Positions 1-10,827 of a stretch of 64,000 bases of DNA are shown here, piece by piece. The stretch lies in the NCBI GenBank assembly GCA_015680685.1, contig MNCI01037900.1, forward strand, positions 199,595 to 263,594, given 5' to 3'. This DNA comes from Gnetum montanum (taxonomy: Eukaryota; Streptophyta; Gnetopsida; Gnetales; Gnetaceae). Under the pieces are notes generated by a model. That model was given only the letters and a program-made list of their open reading frames with translations. It did not search any database and was not told the origin of the DNA. How positions within the stretch are numbered: position 1 is the stretch's first letter; the number at the start of each line of letters is the position of its first letter. Made by a program: the position numbers and the translations under genes.

Positions 1-144
1 GGTTGAGAAACTAAGCTAACTCTAACTAATGTCCTAAGTCTAGATTAACTAGCATCAGCATCCGTTCCCACTTCCCGGACACACCCTGAACTATGCAACT
101 GTGGCTTACCAAACGCTAATCGTTACTGGGATCGCCACACGTAA
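1..144 (-). mobile_element. LTR fragment, family A
   Basis: This stretch matches the interior of the family A LTR seen in full at 17627-18655, around 17858-18000 (the segment with 'cagcatccgttcccactt' and 'gcaactgtggcttacc'). It lies in the orientation of minus-strand elements, while the pol sequence that follows from about 145 is plus-strand. The two pieces are therefore joined by a rearrangement and do not belong to one element. The fragment continues off the left edge of the window. Confidence 0.7.
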
Positions 145-1909
145 CCCATTCTACAAGCTCCTGACTAGTCCAAACCATTTTACATAATGACTGATGCATC
201 CAACTATGCTTTAGGAGCCATACTTACACAATTAGATGACCAAAAACATCCTTATTACATCCACTGTGCAACTAGAAGTATCGCTGGTGCACAACTTAAC
301 TACACTACAATAGAAAAAGAATTAATGGTTGTAGTGTTTGCACAAGAAAAATTTAGGCACCATGTCTTGGACTATAAGGTATTTGTATAGATGGATCATA
401 GTGCAATAAGGTTCCTAATGAATAAACCAATGGTAAGCCCTCCCATCATATGATGGCTTGTAATCTTACAAGATTTCAATCTTACAATGATTGATCGTAA
501 AGGCACCAAGAACGTAGTTGCTGATCATTTATCTCAGTTGCGATGGAACAACAAAGAGGATGAGTATCCAATTTCTAATTATTTCCCAGATGAACTCCTC
601 TTTATAGGTGTAGTGAATAATCAGTTAACCATGGAGACAAACTAGTATAGTAGTATCCTCATCTATCTCCTTACACAACAAACACCACAAGGGTTTGACA
701 CTAAAAAGAAATAATAGGTTCTTCATTGAGCCAAGTATTTTATGGAAATCAATAAGAAACATTACAAAGTATGTCCTAATGGCTTGGTCTGATGGTGTGT
801 TCCCGATGTAGATCAACTGCGAGTTCTCCAAGACACTCATGAGGGTCCTCGTGGGGGTTATTACGCTGGAAGACAAACAACGATTAAGATCTTACTTGCA
901 TGATATTATTAGCCTACATTGTTCTGGGATGCCCATCATTTCATCTAATCTTGTGAGCACTATCAACATGATGGGGGAATTACTACTAGAATGCAATACG
1001 CAACAATGGATCCAACCTTTAGAACCCTTTGACATTTGAGAAATTGATTTTATGGGGTTGATTACACTAATGTCCAATGGAAAAGCTTATATTATTGTTG
1101 CCATTGATTACCTTACAACTTGGGCAGAAGCAGTTGCTGTTAAGGATTGTACATCATCTACAGCTGTACAATTTGTGCAACAACAAATCGTAAATAGGTT
1201 TGGTGTGCCTTGTGCACTTATTTCAGACAATGGTACACACTTCACATGTGTGACTTTTCAAAAATTAATGTAATGCTTAAGGGTTAAGCACAAACTGACT
1301 ACACCATATCACCCCCAAGAGAATGGTCAAGCTGAAGTCACCAATAGGGAGATTACAAAGATATTGACAAGAACTATTAGCAAGTTTAGGTGAGACTGGA
1401 GCACTAAACTAAATGATGCTCTTTGGGCATATCGCTTCACATGGAAACTCTCTAAAGGCTACTCTCCCTATAAGTTAGTGTACAATAAATTACCAAAGAT
1501 TCCCATTCAAACTAAGCTTTGTACACTATCCATGACATGTGACCTCAACCTTGACCTTGATCTAGCACAAAATAATGATTGAAGATCCTTAACCTGCTAG
1601 ATGAGAACTGATTGGCTGCCCTATCATCTAATGAATTGTAAATAATGTCATGACCTAAGAATTAGAAAAGTTAAATATCAACTGAAAGATAAGGTTCTCT
1701 ACAGAAATCCCATACATGTGCCACAACGTACCAAATTTGAAATGCTATGGGAAGGACCTTATGTCATTCATGCAACTTTCCCTTCAAGGGTCATGATGAT
1801 ATACAAACCTAAGAGCCCAGATAAGAAACTATTGATCAATGTCCAACAAACCAAATCTTTCCATGAGCTTAGATTAGCCAGTACTAATACTATCTCTATT
1901 GGTGGATAA
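145..1909 (+). pseudogene. E1 pol remnant: RNase H and integrase of an Athila/Tat-type Ty3 element
   Basis: This is the C-terminal half of a Ty3/gypsy polyprotein. RNase H is readable from about 187 (TDASNYALGAILTQ, then IEKELMVVVFA and the HSAIRFLMN and VADHLSQLRW blocks). The integrase core is at 1052-1273 (VAIDYLTTWAEA, LISDNGTHF with its catalytic Asp). The rest of the DDE region (HPQENGQAEVTNREITKIL, containing the Glu) follows around 1306-1365, and the C-terminal domain (FEMLWEGPYVIHATF) at 1718-1909. Several stops interrupt it, for example after the RNase H start, at about 1271 and within 1380-1600. It therefore cannot encode a working protein. RT, protease and gag are missing because the left end is broken at about 145. 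Confidence 0.9.
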
Positions 1910-3839
1910 CCCTACTCGTTATTTTGGATCTCCTCCTTCCAACTCAGTTGTGGGGGATACAATCACCAATTCTAACCATTCTAAACCCTTAGCTCTTTAT
2001 ATATTTTTTTTACACATTTTTCAAATTTACTTATTTTTATCTTACACCATTGTTCACATTTTTTCCTATTTCTTTGTTTGATTTACTTTCATTCGTCATA
2101 AAATAAGTGCTCATGATGGTGGATTGTATTATAATAATGTTGATTGTTAATGTTTGGTTTTTACCTTTGATTTTCAATGTTGATATTATGATATGGTTCT
2201 TTTGATAAAATAGACAAGGAGTCCACGTTGTCCATTCCTCTGTTCAACTCTATGGTCTCCCTTGGTTTTGAAACTATACTATCATTTCTTCTAATAAAAC
2301 TATTAATGAATTAGTGGCTTGGTATTCTTTGAACCGAAGAAGGACTCAATGGTTGAAAAGGAGTGTGACTTCAAGGGGATTCAATGCATTTGTGTTGGCC
2401 ATTCTCTTGGGTGCTTGGATGCTTTTTCTTGGGTTTTCCACCATTCTACCATCAATCAAATATCAGGAAGAAGAGTGAATAAAAATAAGTCTGTGCATGG
2501 TGTGGTTCTCATGCATAAAAAGAAAGAAAGAAAGTGAGAATTCAAAGCACATCCCTTAGACATAATAAAGTAATATGGGCTACAAGCACTAGAAATCCAT
2601 GTTACCCATGCTTGAAGGTTCCTTCTAACTAAGGCCCTTTCTCGCTTCCTGCTTCTCCATCTCACTCTCCTTAGGATGGTGGTGACTCTTTGTGGAGGCA
2701 TTCTTGTTATTTCAAGAGGATGGATTGGCCAAGTGTATTGATGTGAGGTCACTGAGTCTGGTTGGTTTGAGTTTGGATTTGGAATGAGTTCTACTCAGCC
2801 ACCTTAACCATAAATACACAAGGGACTTTACACAACCTTGCTCTTGGGATTCCATTCCATTTTCTACTCTTTATCTTTCTTCCCATTTTCCACCTCATTG
2901 TGAGTTTTATGATTAGTCCATATCTTGGTTGATGCATTGTTTTCTCTTGGTAAGTTATTGTGGGTAAGTTTTTAGCTCTTGCTTCCAAATGACATTCTTA
3001 GAACCTATGAACTCTTTGGTTTGTGGGTTTGTTAGGGCATAAAGGGCATGAGCCTACTTTAGGGAGGATCCACTAGCATTCCTATTTGGTGCAATTGTTA
3101 AGTTCTTTTTCTTAACATTCTCTACAATCAACCATTTCTCGTTTCATCCCCATCATTGACATCCACTTTATTGGCATTGCCATTGTTATTTTTTCCATCT
3201 TTCTTGTTCCTTATATTTTTCCATCTTATTGCTACTGGAGGTTTGCTCTTAGTCATGGGGGCCCTGGCACAAATTTTTCAATTTCTCCATTCTATTACTT
3301 ACCTAACCCCTACACCTTGGGTAGTTATCAGTAATAAACCTCTAACCCAATTTTTGCCATAACCACAACCTAGACAATGTGCCATATATCAAGGCAAGGT
3401 ATCAATTACATTGTGGCTTACTTATCCTCTCTCATTCGTGACTGTGTTGTGTGTGCAAATGTCGATTACATGAACTATGAACTAAGATAGGAGGATGCAC
3501 TCAGGATGGATTGGAGATGGAATGTTTACACTGGGAACAAGTCTGGTCGCGTGGCTATGGATAAACAATGGAGGGTGCAATCTCAGCATTGGCAACAATG
3601 CGTCTCATTTTCTTTTTTTTTCTCTCTCTCTTCAAGCTATCGAATGAAGGATTGGATGTCATTTATGTACAGTGTTCATCATAATGGTTATGAACACTAA
3701 TGCTGTAATGTATTGTGTTGTCGATCTGTTCATCAGGCACTTTGAGTCTATAATTCCCTATCACTATTAGTTTTCATTTAGTTAATAATCCCATACCTTC
3801 CCAATATTTTGTAAGGAACTTGAGAATGAGTTTTCATTT
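1910..3839 (+). other. E1 region between pol and 3' LTR, no env-like gene seen
   Basis: About 1.9 kb of non-coding, T-rich DNA lies downstream of integrase. The same region can be recognised, reverse complemented, in E3, E5, E7, EA1 and EA2. Shared blocks include the stretch with 'tttgtttgatttac', the 'aaggggattcaatgcat' block near 2375 and 'ggttatgaacactaatg' near 3687. Athila-group elements can carry an env-like frame here. I see only short open stretches, and none is conserved between copies, so I call no gene. Confidence 0.6.
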
Positions 3840-3852
3840 AGTCGTGGAGGTA
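3840..3852 (+). promoter_or_regulatory. E1 polypurine tract (decayed)
   Basis: The purine-rich run 'gtggaggta' sits directly before the LTR start TGATGAG. In the other copies the equivalent sense-strand sequence is 'catgggggta'. This is the position expected for the plus-strand primer of an LTR retrotransposon. Confidence 0.55.
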
Positions 3853-4207
3853 TGATGAGCCGCGATATCGTGCCCGCAATATCACGTCCATGATATTGTG
3901 GCCTCCCAAGCAATATCACGTATGCAATATCATAGCTTGCCTCATTGCCAATAAATAAGATGTGGGCACACTTGGTTTACATAGTTAATCTTGGTTCCTT
4001 ACCCAAACTCTTGCCTTTTCTCCCTCTCAAAGTTAGAATTATTTCTATGTGCTCTTAGTAGGAGTCATAAAGTGCATTGTATACCTGAGCACACCTTGTG
4101 TACGACAATAAAGATGAACTTTGTGATAAACCTTGCAGCATTTAGAATAGATTAATTACTATTACTTAATTCTTTTCTTAGTTAATTAATGATTCTTTCT
4201 CACCCTA
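3853..4207 (+). mobile_element. E1 3' LTR, truncated (family A)
   Basis: It begins with the family terminus TGATGAG. It carries decayed GATATC palindromes at about 3866-3940, and 'gtgtacgacaataaagatgaac' near 4099 corresponds to the polyadenylation region of the other LTRs. It stops where the E2 LTR begins at 4208, roughly 355 bp into an LTR that is 780-1030 bp in other copies. E2 insertion or a later rearrangement removed the rest. Confidence 0.7.
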
Positions 4208-5105
4208 TGATGAAGTGTCATTTAGTCAATGCGTCAATTGGACTGCGTATACGCGGCCGCTCGACGAAGGGCCCGTCGATGTAGCCTCCCTGCATTGATG
4301 TGGCCCCGTTTACGTAGCCACCTATCCCAACCTATAAATAAGAGGGCCTTCCACCTCATTTAGGCATCCTTTGAGTAGTTGTAGTGAAGCTCTTGTAGTT
4401 TGTTGCTGCAGGAGATAGAATATTTTCCAAGTGCCTGTAGCAGGTGTAAGAAAAGTGATCGGCTCTTTATTCGAGCATTGATGTTTTTGAGCCCATTGGC
4501 GTGATGGCAATAAAGACGAACTATTCAAGCATTCCTTGCAGCATTTGGACTTAGTTATTTTATGCATTCAATAGTGTAATATGTTTGTGCTTTATTAGTT
4601 ACTTGTTAATTACTTAAGTTTTCATTATTGTAATTTCATTCGCTATTGTTCATTCATAGTTCATTAAGGCCATAAGTACGACCATCTCGAACGTAACCCA
4701 AACACTTGGTAATCCTAGTGACGCTTAACGTTTGGTAACCCAGAAGTGTTAGGGATGCTCAGAACGTGCTTAGAAGATGGGACCAGATACTTATGCTAGG
4801 AATAGTTAAGATTTAGGTTAAGATAAATTTAGATTAATTAATATTCTATAGTTACTTTCCAAGATAATTAGCAACTGAAAAGATAATTAAAAAGATATAA
4901 AAATCATTAGCCTTAGTCTCACTTAACCATCATAAACAAAACCTCACAATTGAGATTAGGATGACAACAACTATTCTAACCCAAGGTTTCACTGGTTAGA
5001 AGTCTAGTGTATGTTAAGTGCTTACAGTTTGCAGATTTCGACCGAGTCACATGTGAACGCTCTTGATTCATATGGTTGGGCATAGGGATACCTAGCCGCT
5101 CATCA
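4208..5105 (+). repeat. E2 5' LTR (distinct subfamily, 898 bp)
   Basis: Starts TGATGAAG and ends CTCATCA directly before the primer site. The region before the TATA box is GC-rich, with short palindromes (GTATAC, GCGGCCGC, GGGCCC, TACGTA) and repeated GATGTAGCC-like words. It lacks the GATATC or CTCTAATAATTAGAG arrays of families A and B. The TATA box is at 4333 and an AATAAA at 4509. Confidence 0.8.
4333..4340 (+). promoter_or_regulatory. TATA box of E2 LTR
   Basis: TATAAATA followed by AGAGGG, about 125 bp from the LTR start. The same TATAAATA(AGAGG) word is found in sense orientation in the EA1 and EA2 LTRs at the equivalent place, which supports it as the RNA polymerase II promoter. Confidence 0.65.
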
Positions 5106-5106
5106 T

Positions 5107-5124
5107 TGGCACCGTTGTCGGGGA
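5107..5124 (+). promoter_or_regulatory. E2 primer binding site, tRNA-Asp type
   Basis: TGGCACCGTTGTCGGGGA lies one base after the LTR end. It closely matches the TGGCGCCGTTGCCGGGGA site of plant Athila-group elements, which is complementary to the 3' end of tRNA-Asp. Two transition-type differences fit decay. Confidence 0.85.
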
Positions 5125-5271
5125 CTGTTAGTCTTACATGAATCATCTAACCTTAGTGAAATTATCATTTAAGTCATTGGAACAGACCCAGGGTAGAAAT
5201 ATTTATGCACGCTAGGTGAATTTAAGTAAATCGTAAGGTACACTGATTACATGGACAATCTAATGTCCAAT

Positions 5272-7560
5272 ATGTCTTCTCACAGGAGAGAAGTATTCAA
5301 ATCGCTAGTGCCACAAGAATGTCGGGTGGTGTACAAACATCCTGATGAATATGTCCTTGATTTCACATTCATCCTACATCAGGATGAGCATCTCTGATGG
5401 TAGGAAATGGAGGGTAGCATCGTGCTGCTGATCGATCGAGCGGCTCCTGCAATGCTATATCACAATCTGGGTAGATTGGGCATCCAGGAGTGGGTGGCAC
5501 AGTATGTCATGGAGGACCAAGACTATCGGGACTACCGTCCCATGGAGGCTCAATAGACAAGAGACCAGCAGCAGGTAGAGAGATATGAATAGTAGAAGGG
5601 GAAATAATTCAGTAATCACTTATTCTCGCAAGGGCTGCAAGACGATGGATATCCCATCTTTTATTATACCCATTCGATCGAACTTAGCCTGGGGCAGCAG
5701 TTCATCCTGTTAATCATTCAGAACAAACCTCCAAGTGACCATGATCCTCAAGGGGATGGAGGGTCATGCAGCAAGGCTGGGATAGATGATCGTGGCTGTC
5801 ATCATGGTAGATGGGGAGATTGACACTGAAGCGGTGGCAATGCCTCTCCTTCTTCTTCGGCCTCCCCCTCTCCTACGCCTTCCTCCAGCTCAAGCTCTGA
5901 GCGTAATAGGGGAAGGTTGGAGTGAAAGGATGGTGGTAAATAGGTTCAGAAGGGGCAACATGAGGAATCACGTGACCAATCACATGATGCTCGCCAGTAT
6001 GAAAGAAGGGGTAGCCAGAATCGTCATAGATGTCATGGTCCCCAACAGGACTACGATTCAGATGAGCTATTATTAGCTACTCGGAGCATGCTCCAGATCG
6101 TAGAGGCAGTTCACATTCCAAGTAGGCACATGAAGGATAGTCGGATCAAGCGTGTTGATATGAATAACATCCCCAGATTTGAAGGGGGATACAACTATGA
6201 TCCGTAGACCCACCTGCAAGCATTCCATGATACCTGCACCCTACAAAACATTGATAATGATTGGCAATGGTTGAAGCTATTCCCTCACACACTCATCAAA
6301 GAATTCGGAAGTTGGTACCAGTTCTTAGAGCCAAAATTAATTAGAAGATGGAGTACGATGCTTGAAATATTTAATGAAAAATATCAAACATACTCTAGAG
6401 TGGCAAATCTGAGATGGTAGATCCAAAGTTGAAAATAAGAAAATCATGAACCCTTAGATGTCGCCATGAGCAGGTACTACTCACTGTTGCATCGGTGCCT
6501 TGGTCATGGTTACTCTCAGTGGGCACAACTTCACCACATTATTGATGGGCTCCATTTTGAAACACGAAAGACCCTTGGTGTGTACGTCAAGGGACAAATG
6601 TTGGAGCTAAGGGCCCATCAGTTGCAGCACCTCATTGAGAAGGTGGCCAAGGAGGAAGGAGAACTTCGAAAAAAGGAGAGTGTAGAAAAATTCAACTGGG
6701 ACCCGTCCCTTAGAAAGAGGGAGGTTTGATTTTGTGATGAGGAGGATGAGTCACCACTAGAAGCAGGGGTGAATAGGAAGACTTTGCCATTATAAAATTT
6801 TACATCTAAAATATTGGCAAAGGTGGATAAAATATGGAACTCTTTGGATGAGAAATTCCAAAGTGTATTGAAAATTGCAGAAGAGTCCAAAGAATAAGGT
6901 AGCAACCGTGATCGGTGTAGGAAGAAGGGAGCTGAACATGCCCAACATAAGGGTAAGGGAAAAGTTACTGTAGCAGAGTAGGTTGCAAACTCTGATAGCG
7001 AGGAGGATGATGAATGTGGCATATGCTAATATGAACATCCTAAGGGATGTGTCCTGTGGTGTCACACCTTCAAGAGTCTGGGGTGTATGCCTTGAATCCT
7101 CGTTTGGCATAGCGGCAGACACCTCAAAGGTTGCCTTATCCACAAGGTAATTCTAGGCGGTTCCACCACCAGGAGTAAGGATATTATCCAAGTGGAATGC
7201 CCCCGCAACTGTATGAACACTTCCAATAGTGGCAACAACCACAAGCATGGGGGATGCTACCTCCAAGGCAGTAGTACCCTTACAAGCAGTTAGATCCTTA
7301 TGGGTACTATGTTTAGCAATCAGTCTCTCCAAGAGACTCTTCCAGTCATGCAGCCTTTCCTAGTTAGTACCACCCCCTGAATACTTTCGACATCCATCTC
7401 CATCACCCAAGGGTAAAAACCCACATCTCTTCTACCCTCCATCACCTTCTCCTACCACTCCTCCACACCATCCCACTCAGTTGCCACCTACTCCATAAAT
7501 GCAGGGAGAAATACTGCCATAGCCACAACAACGAAATGCTATGAGGGCTGTTAACTTATA
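5272..7560 (+). pseudogene. E2 gag (decayed)
   Basis: The ATG at 5272 starts MSSHRRE, matching the MSSSHK start of EA1 gag. The N-terminal part is followed by a low-complexity region, the capsid-like segment around 6130-6440 (DMNNIPRFEGGYN, LKLFPHTLIKEFGSWYQ) and the helical block at 6466-6729 (RCLGHGYSQW, HLIEKVAKEEGELRKKES). A degraded zinc knuckle lies near 7010-7045 (GIC, one stop, then YEHPKGC). The product would coat element RNA in cytoplasmic particles. Stops such as those near 6205, 6418 and 6727 rule out function. Confidence 0.85.
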
Positions 7561-7729
7561 ATCGGCACCTTGGTCAAGTGGACTGGAACCCAAGCCATGA
7601 AAATGTCATTTTTTTGGCCCAATAATCTCAACACACCCTCACCTACGCCTGTGGCCAGTGCCTCTAAACCTACCAATGCCTCTACCATCATATCGCCCAA
7701 GCATTCCTCCGTTCCACCGCACTCCAACG

Positions 7730-8460
7730 TCTAGACGGTCATGCTCACACATGCCCTGATCGACTGGATCAAAGTAGATTCTCTTCCCCAGAAATTGACA
7801 GATTTGGGAAGCCCCCTAATCTATCTTTAGGTGGCAGGGAATGAGCCATGAAAAGCTCTTGTAGATTCAGGGTCAAGGGTTAATTTAATCTATCACAATA
7901 TATACAAGAACTGGAACTTGCCCCTGCTAAAGAAGAGCAACATTTGGCTTGAGTTAGCATATCAGTCCATCAATGTCCCCTTGGGTTTGGTGGAGGACAT
8001 TGTGACCACCGTTTGTGGGTGGTCCTACCCTATTGATCTCCTGGTCATCCATGTAGAGAACTATAAGGGGAACTTCCCAATCATCATGGGAAGAGCCTGG
8101 TTAAGCACGGTGGACGCATGATTAGGACTCTGAGATCTGTCCCTAGAAATTTCAAAGGAAAATCCTTTCAGGAAGATCGAGAAGAAAATAGTTCCATGCA
8201 TCGTGTACAGTGACTCATGGTGCAACTGTGTGCAATAGTTATGGTCCGCTAAGCGGATATCCATTCAAGCATGAAGTCGGTGTACCAAGGAATAACCTGT
8301 TTAATAGTGCCTATACATAGCAGCCACTAACCAAGAGGGCACCCAGTGGTTGACAGCTGATCCTACTAGTAGCACATTATGCATGGAACCATCTGAGGGG
8401 CTAGTGTAAGCCTATGTTGATAGCATGGATGAGATGGAAGTGGTTCATCAATAGATCTCC
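7730..8460 (+). pseudogene. E2 aspartic protease (decayed)
   Basis: The catalytic triad word DSG is visible in ALVDSGSRVNLIY near 7857-7900. It is followed by LPLLKKSNIWLELAYQSINVPLGL and FPIIMGRAWLSTVDA at 7918-8121, which is the flap and C-terminal fold of the retroelement pepsin-like protease. The same order is found in EA1, EA2 and E7. Stops interrupt it on both sides of the DSG segment. It would have cleaved the gag-pol polyprotein. Confidence 0.85.
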
Positions 8461-8487
8461 ACTTTTGATGACCAAGATGATTAGGGA

Positions 8488-10383
8488 ATGCTACAAATCC
8501 CTGAGAGCTTCAAACAAGAGCCCCTGGAGCTAAAGTCTTTACTGGCTCACTTGGAATATGCATTCTTGCAAAATGGCAAGTCAGTAATTATCAATGTCGC
8601 TCTTGCTCCTAAACAGAAAAAGAAATTACTCGAGATGGCAAACAAATGGGTTGCTGCATTTGCATGGTCATATCCTGAGTTGACTAGAGTTGATCCTAGG
8701 GTCTGCCAGCATCGAATCTATCTTGACCCTTCCATGAAGCCACAACAACAACCACAAAGATGGTTGAATCCCAAATTGAAGTAGATTGTAAAGATGAAAT
8801 CGAACAATTTCTTAAGGCGGGATTCATCTATTCTATCACTTATAGCGAATGGATTAGCCCACTCATTATTCTGCCCAAGAAAGGTGACAAGTGGAGGGTC
8901 TATATTGATTTTTGGTTTCTTAACATGGCAACCTTCAACGACCACTTTCTGCTCCCATTTGTGGACTAGGTGTTGGACACTATCGTAGGACACCGCTATT
9001 ACAAATTTTTGGATGGTTATAGTGGTTATAACCAAATCCAAATAGCACCTGAGGACCAGGCTAAAAAAACGTTCATGAGTTCATGGGGGACTTTCACATA
9101 TAAGAAGATGCCCTTTGGCCTGTGTAATGCACCTGCGACATTCCAACGCCTTGTCCTAAGCATCTTCTAGCAACAAATCAACAATGGTGTAGAAGTCTTT
9201 ATGGATGACTTCTCCACCTATGGGGCCACGTTTGAGTAAGCCTTGGACCATCTGGAGTAGGTTCTAAAGAGGTGTGTAGACACCAATCTACGGCTTAATT
9301 GGCAAAGATCCATTTGATTGTCCAAGAGGGCATTGTGCTGGGGCATCACATCTCATCAATAGGGATCAATGTAGACCTTGAAAAGATTAGGGTCATCCAA
9401 GGAATCACCCGCCAACCAAGTACCGTCAAAGATGTTCGATCATTCCTTGGACACACTGGTTACTACTGGCATTTCATTGATAACTTCTCGAAGATAGCCA
9501 GGTTGTTGGTAGAACTTACAAAGAAGGACGCTCCATTCGTTTGGACCAAGGAATGCGAGTTTGCATTCCAAGCGCTAAAATAGAAACTCGTAGAAGCTCC
9601 AATTATATGGGCACGCGATTGGTCCAGAACCTTTCACATTATGATGGATGCCTCCAACTAGACCTTGGGAGCCATGCTTACACAATGTGATGATTAGAAA
9701 TGTCCATATTATATCCACTGTATAAGTCGTAGCATTGTGGGTGCTCAGTTGAACTATACCACCATCAAGAAGGAGTTGATGGTGGTGGTGTTTGCCTTGG
9801 ACAAATTTTGGCACTATGTGCTCGGATATGAGGTGTTTGTGCACACTAACCACAGTGCTATCTAGTTCCTGATGAACAAACCAATGGTGGGGGGGGGTAT
9901 AATCCAGTGGCTAGTGATTCCTCAGGAGTTTGATCTTACCATGGTAGATCGAAAGGGGACTGAGAATGTGGTTGTTGACCACTTGTCTCAATTACGATGG
10001 GATGATGCAAAAGAGGAGGAGCCCTTATTAGATAAGTTTCCAGATGAACTCCTCTTCACAGGCACTATTGATCCTCAAGCACCCAAGGAATCCCCTTGGT
10101 TTAACCGCATCCTCACCTACCTTACAACCTAGGAGCTTCCAAAAGAGTGGAACCATCAGCAAAAATAGCAGTTTCTCTATAAGGCCAAGTGTTTCATGGA
10201 AATCAACGACCACCTCTACAAGGTGTGCACCGATGGCCTGTTTTGATGGTGCATCCTTGATGATAATACACTGTGCGTCCTCCAAGATGCTCACGAGGGT
10301 CCTTGTGGGGGCCACTATGCTGGATGCCAAAGACTTGACATGCTCACACTAGCAAAGAAAATATAGTGGCCTATCACCTCAAT
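8488..10383 (+). pseudogene. E2 reverse transcriptase, RNase H and start of integrase
   Basis: RT signatures run in order: QHRIYLDPSMKPQ, the EWISPLIILPKKGDKWRVYIDF block (Arg after IDF is Trp), FLDGYSGYNQIQIAPEDQ (motif A), KKMPFGLCNAPATFQR (motif B) and VFMDDFSTY with FMDD intact near 9197-9210. RNase H begins near 9640 (MMDASN, YYIHC, ELMVVVFALD) and VDRKGTENVVVDHLSQLRWDD is at about 9946-10010. The frame then enters the integrase zinc-finger region and is cut at 10383. Stops at 8782, 8967, 9168 and 9237-9260 replace Gln codons that are intact in E7. Confidence 0.9.
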
Positions 10384-10827
10384 TCCTATAAGGATGAATC
10401 AAAGAGCTCATCTTTATTGCCGTACATAAGATGTGCGTAGGTACACAATGCTCGAATAAAGATCCGTCCACACTTAGACCTCCTACTATGGGCACTTGGA
10501 AAATACTCTAACTTTCAAATAGACTACAAGAGTTTTGCTACTTGACTATTGAAAGACTTCCTCCAATTGTGCGCCTAGGCATTGTATTTATAGACTTGGG
10601 AGTAGCTACTCTAATAATTAGAGTAACAGCTCTAATAATTAGAATAATTGCTAAAGTAATCGCTAGAGTAACCACTCTAATTATTAGAATAACTACTAGA
10701 GCAACCACTCTAATAATTAGAGTAACTACTAGAGTAACCACTCTAATAATGAGAGTAACTACTAGAGTAACCGCTAAAGTATCCACTCTAATAATTACAA
10801 TAACTACTAGAGTAACCGCTCTCATAA
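10384..10827 (-). repeat. E3 3' LTR fragment (family B)
   Basis: Matches 34797-35173 of the full family B LTR, starting at 'aaggatgaatcaaagagctc'. The outer end reads CTCATAA where intact copies have CTCATCA. The decayed tract 'tacccccacg' follows, which is the polypurine tract on the sense strand. The missing 555 bp of the LTR were lost at the E2/E3 join. Confidence 0.85.
10595..10825. repeat. AT-rich palindromic minisatellite in LTR U3
   Basis: An imperfect tandem array built from CTCTAATAATTAGAGTAA (self-complementary core CTCTAATAATTAGAG) alternating with ACTACTAGAGTAACC, about 34-36 bp per full unit. The same array is shorter at 35005-35165 and shortest at 56467-56525, always in the family B LTR between its outer end and the TATA box. 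Open frames through it (Thr/Leu/Ile repeats) are artefacts of the repeat. Confidence 0.85.

Larger units (their letters stand above)
4208..10383 (+). mobile_element. E2: Athila/Tat-type Ty3 retrotransposon, 3' truncated
   Basis: Order on the plus strand: 5' LTR, tRNA-Asp primer site, gag, protease, RT, RNase H and the start of integrase. The element ends abruptly at about 10383, where a minus-strand family B LTR fragment (E3) begins. Integrase, the post-pol region and the 3' LTR are therefore lost, and no target-site duplication can be tested. All frames carry multiple stops. In RT, where E7 can be compared, the stops fall at glutamine codons. Confidence 0.85.

Noticed and set aside
3156-3362. 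Short hydrophobic frame (LLALPLLFFPSFLFLIFF) resembling a signal peptide
   Set aside because: It lies in T-rich post-pol DNA. Corresponding positions in E3 and E7 do not keep the frame.
1910-3839. Env-like gene between pol and 3' LTR, as in some Athila elements
   Set aside because: No open frame in this region is conserved among E1, E3, E5, E7, EA1 and EA2.
5107-5124. tRNA-Asp gene fragment
   Set aside because: It is only the 18-nt complement used as primer site, placed immediately after an LTR; no cloverleaf is present.
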